Positions 31,593 to 43,271 of a stretch of DNA of 64,000 nucleotides are shown piece by piece. Source of the DNA: Erpobdella octoculata (taxonomy: Eukaryota; Annelida; Clitellata; Hirudinida; Erpobdellidae); the NCBI GenBank assembly GCA_963978895.1, contig OZ022246.1, positions 16,918,049-16,982,048 on the forward strand, in the 5' to 3' direction. Positions within the stretch are counted from its first letter, which is position 1. Every line of letters begins with the position of its first letter. A program made the translations under genes and the position numbers. The notes under the pieces were generated by a model. The model had not been told where the DNA came from. It saw only the letters and a program-made list of their open reading frames with translations, and made no database searches.

Positions 31593-33743
31593 CATATCCC
31601 AATGTCCTACACCAACTTACCAATTAGCCAAAACGATCAACAAAATAATAACTCTTATCTTCCTAGTCGCTACTCTTTGAAATCAACGAATGACTTTATT
31701 GGATTGCTTCGAACTGTTAAAAACGGCGATGGGCTTTTGGCTTCTCTCGACGTTGAAAGTCTGTTCACTAACGTTCCAGTCAGAAAAGCAATCGATATCA
31801 TCATAGATTGTGTTTACGAAAACCCATCGCTAAAGGCACCTTCTATCAATAAACAAACGTTGAAGAAGATTTTGTCCTTATGCACCCTTGATACTCCTTT
31901 TCGTAATCCTAACGGTGAGCTTTATGTTCAATTAGACGGCGTCGCAATGGGCTCACCCCTCGGACCCACGTTCGCTGAATTTTACATGAGTCACCTCGAA
32001 AACAAGGTTTTCAGTACGCTTACAAAACCCTTGTTATACGCTCGTTACGTCGATGATATTATTGTTCTATGTCAGGACGTATCATATCTCGAAAAACTAC
32101 AACAACAACTACAACTAAACTCCGTTCTAAAGTTCACAACGGAGGTCAGCAATTTTAACAAGCAGTTGGCGTACCTTGATCTTCTGCTAACGCAAACCAA
32201 ACACGGTTTTAGTTCAACTGTATACACAAAACCAACAAGCGGTGGCGATTGTCTAAGTGGCGATAGTTACTGCCCTGAAAGGTACAAAACCAGTGTAATT
32301 ACCGGTTATCTAAATCGTGCTTACAACTACTCCGACAATTGGAACGACTTTGATGTTGAACTCAAAAGAATAAAAGCTCTCCTTATTAACAACAATTTCT
32401 CAAATACAATGGTCGACGAAACTATAAAAAAGTTCGTCGCTGGAAAAGTTAATAACTCAGCAACCACAGAGCAATCTAAGGGGTCATTCCTTCCCATCTT
32501 CTATCGTGCTCAAATGCACGACAACTACAAACAGGATGAAAAAGGAATAAGAAATATAATCTATGACAACGTTAAAGTTTCCAATCCTTCATCTGAGGAG
32601 TTCAAACTGCACATCTACTACAAAAACTTGAAAACCCATAACCTGGTTCTGAGAAATAGTCCTATTAACGGCGGCGTTTTGCAGAGAAAAAATGTCGTCT
32701 ACAAGTTTACTTGCCCATATGCTCACAATAATCTTGAAACCTACATCGGCCACACTCGGACAACACTCTCTCGCCGTCTGACGATGCACACACAGGGTGG
32801 GAGTCTACACGCGCATTTTATCAAATTCCACGGCTCTAAACCAAACCAAAAAATGCTTCGCGACAACACCGAGGTTGTCTCTTACGACCCTGATCCTAAT
32901 CGTCTCAAAATTAAAGAGGCGTTGATGATCTCTCAGCAACGACCTAGCATAAATATCCACGACGACAAGTTCGGACGTACCTTGCTGCTACATTGTGGTG
33001 CAGACGGCGGCTGTGCTAACGTCTATACCGTCACTCATAACTCCGCAAGTGAAACGACTTCGCGTGCGGATGAGCCACGCCATACTTCGAATGTGTGCGC
33101 TCACTCTCATGTTTCAAAAGTCGGTGGTGAGGTGGTTTCTACTTCCCGTGGCGACAGACCAGTCGACCCTGTAATCACCACTTGCCTTCCGTCTGCCGAC
33201 GTTCTTGGCAGCATCGACCAAGATCTGGCCGTATGCAGCGAAGACAATTTCGCTTCTTGTAGTGACCAAGAAGTGGACACTCCAATTACCGTTAGCCATC
33301 AGACTACAGATGTTCTTAATGAAGTTAAAGAAGTTCAGATGGCCACCGGCGTAAACAATTCCGTTTCTTTTGGCGACCCAGAAGAAGACACTCTAATCGC
33401 CATTTGTCCTCCGACTCCGACAACCGATGTTCTTAACAATGTTCATCTGGTTTCATCGGCGAGCGGTGAGGACAACTTTATTTCTCGTGGCAACCAAGGA
33501 GTTGGCCCTCTTACTCCTGCTCACCTTCCGATCGCCGACGTCGTCGGCAATGATGGCCAGGGCCTGTGTCCCGTCCATGGATCCCCATCACGTGATAACT
33601 CCAGTCTGGAAAGTGTGCGTAGCCGCGGCGTTGGTGACTTGTCGGATGACCGTCTTCCCGTGGAGTCCGTGTCTTCTTTCCAGCTATTTGCTCGACTCGT
33701 CAACAACGTTAATATAACAATACGACGCGGTAGACGTACCTAG
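31593..33743 (+). CDS. PLE B RT / GIY-YIG endonuclease with repeated C-terminal tail
   Basis: Open frame of about 716 codons without ATG at the true border; the ORF reads on from an inverted segment, so the N-terminus is lost. [44 protein letters not shown] (DD present), YLDLLLTQ. Endonuclease: NVVYKFTCPYAH...[16 protein letters not shown] and KIKEALMISQQRPSIN, the Penelope-type GIY-YIG module used to nick target DNA. The tail carries four repeats of 38-41 residues (33132-33599) and ends LVNNVNITIRRGRRT, a terminus shared by all PLEs here. RT fingers are truncated, so the copy is not autonomous even though its frame is open. Confidence 0.9.
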   Translation, partial: HIPMSYTNLPISQNDQQNNNSYLPSRYSLKSTNDFIGLLRTVKNGDGLLASLDVESLFTNVPVRKAIDIIIDCVYENPSLKAPSINKQTLKKILSLCTLDTPFRNPNGELYVQLDGVAMGSPLGPTFAEFYMSHLENKVFSTLTKPLLYARYVDDIIVLCQDVSYLEKLQQQLQLNSVLKFTTEVSNFNKQLAYLDLLLTQTKHGFSSTVYTKPTSGGDCLSGDSYCPERYKTSVITGYLNRAYNYSDNWNDFDVELKRIKALLINNNFSNTMVDETIKKFVAGKVNNSATTEQSKGSFLPIFYRAQMHDNYKQDEKGIRNIIYDNVKVSNPSSEEFKLHIYYKNLKTHNLVLRNSPINGGVLQRKNVVYKFTCPYAHNNLETYIGHTRTTLSRRLTMHTQGGSLHAHFIKFHGSKPNQKMLRDNTEVVSYDPDPNRLKIKEALMISQQRPSINIHDDKFGRTLLLHCGADGGCANVYTVTHNSASETTSRADEPRHTSNVCAHSHVSKVGGEVVSTSRGDRPVDPVITTCLPSADVLGSIDQDLAVCSEDNFASCSDQEVDTPITVSHQTTDVLNEVKEVQMATGVNNSVSFGDPEEDTLIAICPPTPTTDVLNNVHLVSSASGEDNFISRGNQGVGPLTPAHLPIADVVGNDGQGLCPVHGSPSRDNSSLESVRSRGVGDLSDDRLPVESVSSFQLFARLVNNVNITIRRGRRT
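33132..33599 (+). repeat. Four in-frame repeats of 38-41 codons in PLE B tail
   Basis: Units start at 33132, 33249, 33363 and 33477. Shared pattern: S/F-x-G-D-x-x-V/E-D-P/T-x-I-x-x-C-x-P ... D-V-L ... E-D-N. All boundaries keep frame. Confidence 0.8.
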
Positions 33744-34017
33744 CCTGATTGCGCGCACCTGACAACAATTACCTAGCGCATAGTTGTGTAAATACCTGCG
33801 CTGCGGCCACTATCGCCATGTTTTCGTTTTGTTTACAATTATTTTCCGCTTCTGTTTTTACTAATCTTGTACGTTAGTTACCTACCTTTTATATCTTGCT
33901 TTCCACTTTCCATACGTTGTTTTTCTATTTCAGTTTCACTAATGTTTATTCTCGTCGTTTTATAGTTTCATTCTATTTTCGCATTATAGTAAATACATTT
34001 TAACTTCGTAATTTAAA

Positions 34018-34059
34018 GGGCTCCGAAGATGCTTTTCTGCGAAACCGATCGGTCAGCCC
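34018..34059 (+). ncRNA. Hammerhead ribozyme motif, PLE B
   Basis: Stem I GGGCU/AGCCC, box CCGAAGA (C for U4), U, stem II GC-UUUUCU-GC, GAAAC, loop CGAUCG, GUC cleavage triplet. The U4 change should weaken activity. ATG at 34029-34031 lies in the box/stem II junction. Confidence 0.75.
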
Positions 34060-34183
34060 TCGTTTTTAATAAATCTATTTAAAAAGCGGAGTTATCATGA
34101 ATTCAAGAGATTTTGAAAGCTTGGCGAAAAAACGTATCAACGCAAAGTGGTCTATCATTTTTAACAGAGCATGCCTAAAAGAA

Positions 34184-34184
34184 A

Positions 34185-34223
<39 letters not shown>

Positions 34224-34329
34224 CATATACATATACACACACATACATATAGTCATATATGTATGTGTGTGTATATTTATAGCCATACAATAAATATGGC
34301 TATAAATCCATACTCCCAACAAACATCAT
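34184..34329. repeat. TA / CATA-like microsatellite mix
   Basis: TATATACA, CACACACATACATA and GTATGTGTGTGT runs after PLE B. Confidence 0.85.
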
Positions 34330-35000
34330 TCAAATTAATTTTTTAATTTATATCTAAGAAAAACTGATTCATCAAATAGGACATCAGACATTTTGCATCT
34401 TCTAGTGGTCAAAAGCTGAACCGCAACACTAAAAAGTCTTTCTACTACTGGAAAGTGTTGCATTGTATCTGCAAAATGCAGCAGCCAATCGCGGATACGC
34501 AAGCAATGAGGAATTTTTCATAGAAGGGTTTCCTAAATAAAGGTCGACTTCACTGACAACTTCATGCATGTAACTGTATAAATCATCTTGTACATCTGAT
34601 GACAAAATTGCATGTGTTACATCTTGAGTTTTCATTGGCTATAGTTCGGAAGTTGTCATGTGCTGTACAACCTGTATGAGTAGTTTTTTTTTTTTTGAGA
34701 ATCTCTCTTTTGAGTCTAGATAATTTAATTTAAACTTTGGTATGAGCATAGTTGCCAAATTATAATTATTAGATTTAAAAACTTCATGGAAACGCGTTTC
34801 TAAACCACTTATAAGCACATAAATTGATGGCACCATTAATTTTTCTTTCATACATTTCAACCTTTATATAACCCCCTTAATAGATGGAATAACCATACCA
34901 ATAAAACTGCCATTTTTGCTTTGCAGCATATTTATTGTCACTGCCAATGGTCTCATAACTCGCACTTCCAAAAAGATCATATCATTTTTTGAAATTTTTA
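34330..35000 (-). pseudogene. hAT transposase C-terminal relic
   Basis: Minus-strand blocks: VRVMRPLAVTINMLQSKNGS, LISGLETRFHEVFKSNNYNL, ATMLIPKFKLNYLDSKERF and EVDLYLGNPSMKNSSLLAYP then RLAAAFCRYNATL. The LxxGLxxRF...AxxLxPKFKLxWL and E-L/V-x-x-YL...YPRLA patterns match the hAT RNase H/dimerisation region. Frame broken near 34636. Ends not located; the GTTAAACT-rich stretch to 35185 may be subterminal sequence. Confidence 0.7.
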
Positions 35001-35574
35001 GTTACAATGTTATAAAAATGTTTGTTAAACTTTTTTAGTTGTAATTAAAAAATGTAGTTAAACTGATGATTTAACTGAATTTAAAAAAAAAAGTTAAACT
35101 TTCTATTTAACTTTTTAAAAAGAGTTTAACTGAAAGTTAGTTGCGTTTTTGTTAAAACTTTGTAACTTTTGCCCATCGTTGCGGATGAAATTATGAAACT
35201 AATATTTGAAAACGATGGAGATGATGCCAGTGCTGACGATCTTGTATCAACTGATGGTTTCCACAGAAGCTTCTTGTGAGTTAGACGATGAACATTTGAA
35301 TTCTTTTTTATTAGGCCAGCGAGGGATCCAATGTTTGGCGGAAAGCACCAGCAAGTCAGAGGAAGACCCTCCTAGTGTTTCAGCCCTTTTTCTGACGCTA
35401 TCAAGGGAGGGCGAGCCAGGACCGTTGATCAGACGGCAGACCCCTGACGAAATCTATATACCAAATGCCGTTCTCAACCAAAACAAAACCAAAACCAGAT
35501 AACCGGCACAAGAATCATGATATCCTTTTGAAACCTTTAGACAACTCAAAAAACTTTTTTCCCAAACGCTGTAA

Positions 35575-35670
35575 CTTAACAAATCAATCAGTTGAATTTA
35601 TATAGCGCTATTTCCTATCGTTTAAGCGCGCTCGGAAGCGAAAGTCTCCGCGAGGAACAGAAAACAAATC
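35575..35670 (-). mobile_element. CR1/L2-like LINE 3' end fragment
   Basis: Minus sense GAGCGCGCTTAAACGATAGG then AAATAGCGCTATATAAATTC then AACTGATTGATT, the same tail as the LINE ending at 5470. Confidence 0.8.
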
Positions 35671-35986
35671 GAATTCTATTTCGTTCAGACCGAAACCCCA
35701 TTACGGCGCTAAACCGGAAGCTACAAGCCTTAAGCAGGTAATATCAACCAAACTGCTAGATACCGAGACCAAGAAAAACCTTTGGAGCTTCAAACCATGC
35801 CAGCACTTTCAGTAACCAGAAAACACCACGAACCACCATACCAACTTTTTCAAACAACCAAAACCTTTGCCTGCAGCCATAACGCAACTTTGTCCTTAAC
35901 TAGTAAACAAAAGAGGGGTTTACACCGTCGTACGGAAGCCAAAAGTAGTTGTTTAAATTGGTCATTCCTTTTTTCATTCCTTTGTG

Positions 35987-36298
35987 TCAATATCCAAAAA
36001 ATACTGTTTCAGCATTTTCAGCTATTTTTTGATAGCTTGTGTTTTTTCCTACCCGACCTTCCAGAGCCACAAACAATTTGACAAGCAAACGCCTGGCTAA
36101 ACCCCTTGGACCTACTTCAACGGAAAAAATTTTGACTCTATATCCCATATTCTCCAAATCTTGGGCAAGGAATTTGTAGCGTTTTTCTTTAAAATTATTT
36201 GAAGCTTCCATTCTGCTCTCGACGAACAGCAACGTTTTGGCCAGACCGGAAAAACGACAACATCCGATCTCAATCCACTGCTGCGAATCAATCTTCAT
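35987..36298 (-). pseudogene. RLE domain remnant of the old HERO-like element
   Basis: Reads SGLAKTLLFVESRMEASNNF, ENMGYRVKIFSVEVGPRGLA and KIAENAETVFFGY, colinear with the endonuclease end of copy 3. The P-D of the PD-(D/E)xK motif and the stretch TVPWESN are lost, so the nuclease would be dead. Confidence 0.75.
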
Positions 36299-36740
36299 CC
36301 TTCAAATCAGCTGAAATCTTCTAGTCTTGACGCATCATACAACAATTCTCTTCCCGCAACAGCTTTTGTGCGGCCCAAGTGTTACAAGCCCTTTCTCACG
36401 AAGTATACTTTCTTTTTGAGACACAACTGCATAAAATTACTTAATCTGCAAGTTTCTTTGATGATGCCCAGTACCTCCTTGAGCACCTCATGGTGGTGTC
36501 ACGTGTACCTTTCCATTGACGAAGAATATGGCAACATGAGAAAACATGATTGCAGAGCTGCCATGCTTCATTATCGACCTTTCCTCATTTTACTAAGTTT
36601 AAAGCGATCAAAAGATGGTTCGTTTTTTCTCGGTTTGAAAAACCAAGAACTTTTAGCAGCGTTAATGTTGACTTGTTAACCAACCCTCGAACTCCAGCCT
36701 CGACTGCAAAAATTTCTGTCCTAAACCCCTTGGCAATCAA

Positions 36741-36830
36741 ATCACATGCTAATGGCAGAGCGGTAGAGCGTTTGCCTGTCGATCGTTAGGTCGGCTAAGG
36801 GGTTGGCGCCTATAAATGGCTGCCACTGCA
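36741..36830 (+). repeat. tRNA-like SINE head fragment
   Basis: TGGCAGAGCGGTAGAGCG fits an A box, followed by TTTGCCTGTCGATCGTTAGG. No convincing B box at the expected distance, so a SINE fragment rather than a tRNA gene. Confidence 0.45.
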
Positions 36831-36879
36831 AGGACCCTTTTTTCGTGGCCTAGAAGACTAACGATTAACGCCACGTAAA

Positions 36880-37640
36880 ACATTGTCAAAAAAATTCCCT
36901 GTATTTTTCCTCTTCCAAAACATTATTTGATTCCATGTTATTTTCCCATGACAAGTGACTTCAATCAGTAGCTGTGTCTTGGCTAAGTCGGAATTTATTA
37001 TTATATCCGGCTTTAAACTGCTAGATCTCACAATTTTTGGATTTTTTTTTTATTATCCAAATCAGCCAAAATCGACCAATCTTCGGCAGCACCTATCACA
37101 CATTTAAAGTCTCTTGTAAATCTAAACCTGTGAAACTTCAGATTGCCTTCTCTCAAAAATATTTTTTTTGCTGTATTCCTTTTGTATTTGCTTTTTACAC
37201 GCTTCTTTGACAAAGTCAAGCAATTTTTGGAGTACTTGGTTATGGCGCCAAGTGTACCTCCGTGTGAGAATGAAAACGGGCAACAGGAAAGTACGTCAAT
37301 GAGAGTCTCTGAATGCCCACATAAATGGCACGAGTCATCATCTTTCAATTTCCATCTTTGAAGATTGCTGGGTGTCCGCAGTTGATCGTAAACCGATATA
37401 ATCAAAAATGACAAACGCAGTGGTGTGCATTGCCAAATGTCATTACAAGAAAGCGAACGCTGAACAGCATCTTCCCATGTCGTCCAATCTCCTTGTTGAG
37501 ATAACTAAACAGCTTTAATCATTCTCTGGGACACGATGGCATTTTTGTTGAAGCAGCTTCCTTTTTAGCTTGCTTCTCTCTATATATATTTCACAAAATC
37601 TGCGATCGTTAATTTCACCAACTTTCTGATATCGTAGCGA
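36880..37640 (-). pseudogene. Second HERO/R2-like C-terminal relic, different family
   Basis: Minus-strand order: LSQQGDWTTWEDAVQRSLS, NDIWQCTPLRLSFLIISVYD, QLRTPSNLQRW, the knuckle CHLCGHSETLIDVLSCCP, KIFLREGNLKFH and, after a frame change, SLKPDIIINSDLAKTQLLIE-VT. The segments align with 29430-29990 of copy 3 but with clearly lower similarity, so this is another lineage of the same superfamily. Truncated on both sides and stop-ridden. Upstream RT is missing. Confidence 0.75.
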
Positions 37641-38954
37641 GCTGAAATTTTGCACACGGTCTTTAGTTGGAAAACAACTGCTTTTATTAAAATTTGAGCT
37701 CCATCCTGAATTGCCGACCCCCGGAATCGAACTCACGACTTTCACTTTCTCGGTTTCGCCTTAACGATGTATGACAAAACTCAATTTTGGTTTGTTCTAG
37801 CGAGCTAAAATAAGGTATATCTACTTAGGTTTGGATAGTGATTTGAACGGGATTAATTTGTCACAACAGTCTGAACTGATGTAGTTAGTTTACTCTTGTC
37901 GCAGCGACTTAAGATTTCCTACGTTTCGATCACTAATCTTTATAATATAGCTAAATCGCTCTGAGCCTCTTAATGCATTAGAAATGTTGTATGCAATCTG
38001 CCGCCATTTTATCACTCATTGCATAATATACGAACTCGATTTGACCGCAGCCCCCTACTTTTTTATATAAAAAAAAAACAATAAGTAAAATGTAAGTGAT
38101 TTGCATCAAGTTTTTTTATTTAATTTATTTTCTGTTGCTTCCCACCAATTATGTCAGAAAAATGAGGACCAGTCTTTAACAAGACAATTCACATATCATC
38201 ACCGGCCTCCAATCAACTTCTTTGCTTGGTTTCCAGATTTACCAAAGCAGAAAAACTAATCTCACACAAGTAGACAGTAGCAAAAAGAATGATGAATATC
38301 AGACCACTTTTGGCCAAAACTGGTTAGCTATCTAAAAAAGAGTGTAAAGCTTTTTACTTTTAACAATTCGATAAAAAACTAAGTAAGAGACAATTAGGAT
38401 TAGTTTGTCAATGATTGACCAAAATCCTAGTTGAAGTAAACTCGCTGCAGCGTTATATCGAGCTATTTTCTGGTTAAGAACGTTAATCGATTAGGAATTG
38501 TTGGAATGCACTGCACTGAAATGCTCTTTGAGCTTGTTCTGTTTTAAACCGTCATTGAAAGGACTTTGTCACATTAAAAACAATTCGTTCGTTCGTTGTG
38601 CGTCGTCTTTTTCAGTGATAAAAGTGAAACCATACTAAACACACAAAAAACTGTTTTTTTAACTTTTATTTAATTAAATTTATTATTCAGTGACTCGGCA
38701 TTTTTGACATTTTTGTAATTTTGTACTACGTTCACAGTGATAGTTATTTGATAACGCATTCAAAAGAGTTGCAGATCACAGCAACAAAATCGCCCCGCTA
38801 TGGTTTAGCAAGTGCAGAATAGGTTGTACAAGAACTGTATGACTCGAAATGTCTTGAGTCCATTTAGTAATTTCTAACATCTAAATTAGATCATAAAGGT
38901 AGCCTGGCTTTCGCGTGGTCAAAATTTTAAAAGTTAGCAAAGCGATTTTTTATT
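37641..38954. other. Mostly unrecognised, one B-box-like site
   Basis: Minus strand 37700-37745 reads GTCGTGAGTTCGATTCCGGG, a good pol III B box, after ATCGTTAAGGCGAAACCGAG; possibly a SINE remnant. The rest shows no coding similarity. Confidence 0.4.
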
Positions 38955-39330
38955 CGCAGTGTTGACGTAAGTACTCAGAAAATGTACTTAAGTATAAGTA
39001 CTAAGTACTCTGTGTTAAATGTACTTTAAGTACAAATACAACTAAATTATTTATCTTGTACTTAAATACAAGTACAGTTTTTGAAATTGTATTTAAGTAC
39101 TCAAGTACCTTGAAAATTTTTATTGATCAGCATAAGACCAATTATTTATTAAGAAACAGCACCAAAATGTCTTTTTCAGTTGAATCATTACTTTCTGAAC
39201 CTGGTTCATAAAACCCATATAAATCGCCAGTTGATGCTGTCACAACCTCTGCTTCTGGAAAAGTATTTGTTTCATTCATACGATTGACTTCAACTACGAA
39301 CAGTTTTTCAGCCATCTTACAATGTGTTAA
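38955..39330 (-). mobile_element. Possible hAT end and transposase tail
   Basis: 38960-39120 is packed with AAGTACTTAAGTA-like palindromes as in subterminal regions of some hAT elements. Downstream, minus sense, DLYGFYEPGSESNDSTEKD resembles a linker near the hAT C-terminus. Weak evidence; the other end was not found. Confidence 0.35.
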
Positions 39331-39429
39331 TGGCAGCCAGCGAACCTTAAAGTAACATGTAAACTATAACATTGAAATTTTATTTAATTTGTTCATAAAT
39401 AATACTTTTCGAATTTGAAAGAAAATGAG

Positions 39430-39771
<342 letters not shown>

Positions 39772-40095
39772 ACATTATTCTTGGCACGTCGCAATTATAT
39801 TATAGAACTATTCGTTGAAGCGGCCTTTAAGGAGACAACCAGAAAATCAACTGGTTCAGAAATCCTTCTTTTCAAGAGATTTCGAGAAAAATAACAATTC
39901 AATGACCACACAAGTTTTAAGCCAGCATCATGACGCTTTCTTAGAAGCTATGGTTGCTTCATTTCGTGTTGAATAAAAATTATATTTTTGTTCGTTTTGG
40001 GAAAATTTCAAACCTCGGGGGCCACTTCTAAATATTTTCCAATTTGCACAATTTTTTGCACAGTGTATTTTTTTCTATGAATGTAACAACACACT

Positions 40096-40097
<2 letters not shown>

Positions 40098-40144
<47 letters not shown>
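40098..40144. repeat. (TA)n at PLE C 3' border
   Basis: TA tract abutting the minus-strand PLE terminus at 40145. Confidence 0.95.
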
Positions 40145-40147
<3 letters not shown>

Positions 40148-40385
40148 TTGTACGCAAACTCCATTGAATATAATTGCCCATTTTGTATTTGTTAATTTTT
40201 TTGCCAAAGACTCAAAACGTCGAAGGGAAGCCGTTGTTGGGAAGATAGACTATTAACGAATTCCTTGTTTGCAGCCGTATTTACGTTTATTTGTAAAAAA
40301 TTTAAAAAATTTAAAAAGACAGTTATGTTATAAAATAAATAAAATAAACTAAAAGGAGTAACTTATAAGTTTAAAGTAATAAACA

Positions 40386-40428
40386 GGGCTAACGCGTTTC
40401 GACAGTTAGTTTGTCATCATCAGAGCCC
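40386..40428 (-). ncRNA. Hammerhead ribozyme motif, PLE C
   Basis: Minus strand: stem I GGGCU/AGCCC, box CUGAUGA, U, stem II GACA-AACUAAC-UGUC, GAAAC, very short stem III (GC), GUU. Such minimal stem III forms are described for PLE hammerheads, thought to act as dimers. Here the ATG frame closes after three codons. Confidence 0.8.
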
Positions 40429-40744
40429 GAAAAGAAAAACAAAACATGGATAGAATAATGAAAAGTGAAATTAGTTAAAACCGATAATGAAACAAAATAA
40501 TAATATTTATTTTTCGAGAATGACATGTTAATTTATTTTACTATAGGGAGATATTAAAAATGAATTATATAATAAAACTGTTATACATTTAAAAAATACG
40601 GTCGAAAAGCAAAATCTATTAATTGTCAAACGACAGATCTACATCAAATCTCGCGCAACCATGACATTGTTAAAACGGAAACCATCTCTGAAGAATTGCC
40701 AAAATTAAATTAATAAATTAAAATGCCACGTAATTTTACACAAA

Positions 40745-41418
40745 ACGTTATCGTCGACGTCGCATAGTTATATTGTCACAATGCAGAACTGCCGCCATTC
40801 TTGCCAAAAGAACATTTTCATCATTAACTGCTTCATCTATCGAAACAATCTCATCAGCACGGTCGTCACACAATGTCGCATCTACCGAAACCCGATCGCA
40901 CGTAGATGACGAGTTGTCGCGGACTGGCTGGCCAACGCTTTCGTGTCGAGAGCCGTCACTGCTCTCACCGCCGCCACTTTCACGATATGATCCATAGCAG
41001 ATGTCGACATGGACGAGGGGCCGATATCTAAGTTATCTTCAACAGGATCACCACACTGCTCCTCGCACGGCTCGAAAGAAGAAAATGAAGTGTCCGCATC
41101 AAAAAAGATATTGGTGGCAGGACTTGGAACGGGACGACTGGAAACGGGCTCACCACTGTAACCTGTAACTCCACCGACAATCTCAGGACCCTGGGTACAG
41201 GTAGAAGTTAATTTTACCGAAGAATTGTTAAGTTTGGGCTTTATATTTTTGACCTCACAAGTTAGAGTTTTATAATCTCCAAATAGTTGTAATGTGAGAT
41301 TAAAGGCATTTCGCTGAATGTTCATGATAGGTGCTTCTATATGTATATATAAGGCCTCCTGTATTTTTAACCGCAATATATCATTAGAAGAAGATAGTAT
41401 TATAGTATTTTCATTCAA
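40745..41418 (-). pseudogene. PLE C endonuclease end and C-terminal tail
   Basis: Continues PLE C after a frameshift: ILRLKIQEALYIHIEAPIM closes the GIY-YIG module, then a Ser/Thr/Pro-rich acidic tail. A second frameshift near 40880-40980 precedes the conserved terminus ARMAAVLHCDNITMRRRR. Confidence 0.8.
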
Positions 41419-43271
41419 GTAAGAGGAATGGCTTTGTGTTCACGCAGGAAATGAGCACGGATACCCCCGCCCTGAACGTGCATCGTCAATCTTCTAGCCA
41501 GAGTTGTTCGAGTCTGTCCAATGTAACTAGTTTTATTATCGTGTTGGAAAGGGCATTGAAACTGATAAACTACGTTGGTTCTCTTGAGAAAATTAGAATT
41601 AACCAGATTATTTTTCATAACTAATTGATGAGTTTTTTTAGTTTTGTAGTAGATTATTATTTTTAACTGGTGGGTATCAGGAGAAGTGACAAAGACATTG
41701 TTTGAGATAATATCCTTAAGAACCTTTCCATCAGTCTCCAGTCCTCCATGCACTTGGGCTCCATAGTATAACGCTATGGGAAGTTTTTTTCCACAATCAG
41801 CAACAACTCCCATAGTATTTGCAAGCTTTATGTCCAAAAACACCTGTATAGTTTTATCTATTTCAGTGTTTGTAAAATTATTGTTCACCAGTAAAGTTTT
41901 AATTTTGTGAGTCTCACGATCAAACTCAATCCAATTCTCTGCAACACGGTAGGCTCTGTGTAGGTAGTTATTGATAACATTAATTTTGTAACGATCTGGG
42001 CAATATCCAAGTGCATTTAAAGTCTCCCCAGTCGAAGACGGCTTCGTATAAACACTCAGTTTCAGACCGGACTCAAACTGAGAGACTAGCGTATCCAGAA
42101 ATGGTAACTGCCGGTTAATGTCACTCAATTCAAACGTGAAATGTAATACAGAATGTTCCTCAAAAGTATCACGCAAAACCATTAGTTCGGAAACGTCGCG
42201 GCAACAGACAAAAATATCGTCGACATATCGTCCATACAGATGTGGTTGTTGAAGAATACTGTTGAACACTTTGTTTTCCAAATGTCCCATATAAAATCCT
42301 GCAAATGTAGGACCCAACGGCGATCCCATAGCCACACCGTCGGCCTGTACATAGAGAACACCGTCGGGGCCAGTGAACGGAACTTCAGTGGTGCATAAGC
42401 GCAATAAATCGGACAAGACACTTTCTTGGAGAGAAGGAGGAGAAAGGTTGCTGTTATGGTAAACACAATTTAAAATTATCTTGATAGTTTCAAATACCGG
42501 TACATTTGTGAAGAGACTTTCCACGTCCAAGGATGCAATAATGCCATTAGATGGTTGAGAACTTCTTATTAAATCGATAAACTGAGAGGTAGATTTTAAA
42601 CTGTATGTTGATGGACAATATGGAGAGATCAGGTTATTAATAGATTTTGAGAGAGAATATACAGCAGTAGGACACTGCGATATTATAGGTCTTAATGGAA
42701 ATCCGTTTTTATGTATTTTTATGTTGCCGTAAATATAAGCCGGGCCGTACTCGCCGATGATCTGGCAAAACCGAGTGTCTGGACGTAATTGTGAGTTAGC
42801 AATGGAAATCAATCTATTGGCATTTCTCTTAAGATCGTCCAAAGAACTAGAAGTGATTTTTTTAAACTTATTAGTATCCTGAAGAATAACATTGATTTTA
42901 TTGATGTAATCAGAACGATTCATAAGAACGTACGTGTTGGTTTTATCAGCCTTTCTGATAATTATGTTTTTATTCTCTTTTAAGGATTTGGCAGCTTTTA
43001 CGAGTTTCTGAGGAAGATACTTTCTTTTGTCGTTTCGATGGACATGTCCCTCGCGAGCCATGAGCACTTTGAGCATCGGATTACATGTTAAAGAACCATT
43101 AGAAACGAAATGCTTAATATTACGATACAACACTTCTAATTCAGTTTGCTTTACCAGAGGGTCGTATCTTTGCTGAACGTGGCAGTTATAACCCATCTCT
43201 AACATTTCGAGTTCATCAGGAGTAGGTGTATAGTCTGAGATATTCACAAAATGCTCTCCGAAAAACTTCAT
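41415..43271 (-). pseudogene. PLE C RT and endonuclease
   Basis: Longest PLE N-terminal sequence here (618 residues): GYNCHV, an upstream domain (FVSNGSLTCNPMLKVLMARE), IIIRKADKTNTYVLMNR, then [61 protein letters not shown] and FLDTLVSQ. Endonuclease NVVYQFQCPFQHD...YIGQTRTTLARRLTMHVQG. The frame shifts at 41415; the continuation (LRLKIQEALYIHIEAPIMNI) is in the next frame. The catalytic RT aspartates and the GIY-YIG Arg are present, so it decayed recently. The first ~100 residues of the ORF are absent. Confidence 0.9.

Larger units (their letters stand above)
35319..36690 (-). mobile_element. Old HERO-like element 3' part
   Basis: Minus strand: the decayed 130-bp unit (35355-35448) at its 3' end, a 3' UTR resembling that of copies 1-3 (GGTTATCTGGTTTTGG, ACGGCATTTGG), and coding remnants AENAETVFFGY, MGYRVKIFSVEVGPRGLARR, LLVKLFVAL, ERYTWHHHEVLKEVLGIIKE. 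A CR1/L2-like tail is inserted at 35575-35670. In the unit, 10 bp between CTCTGA repeats is lost. Confidence 0.8.
40145..43271 (-). mobile_element. Penelope-like element C, nearly complete
   Basis: Minus-strand PLE from an N-terminal break at about 43271 to its 3' terminus (TNTKWAIIFNGVCVQE) at the TA tract. Contains RT, GIY-YIG, C-terminal tail ending CDNITMRRRR (40745-40770), 3' UTR and hammerhead 40386-40428. Its 5' side joins a plus-strand LINE head to head. Confidence 0.9.
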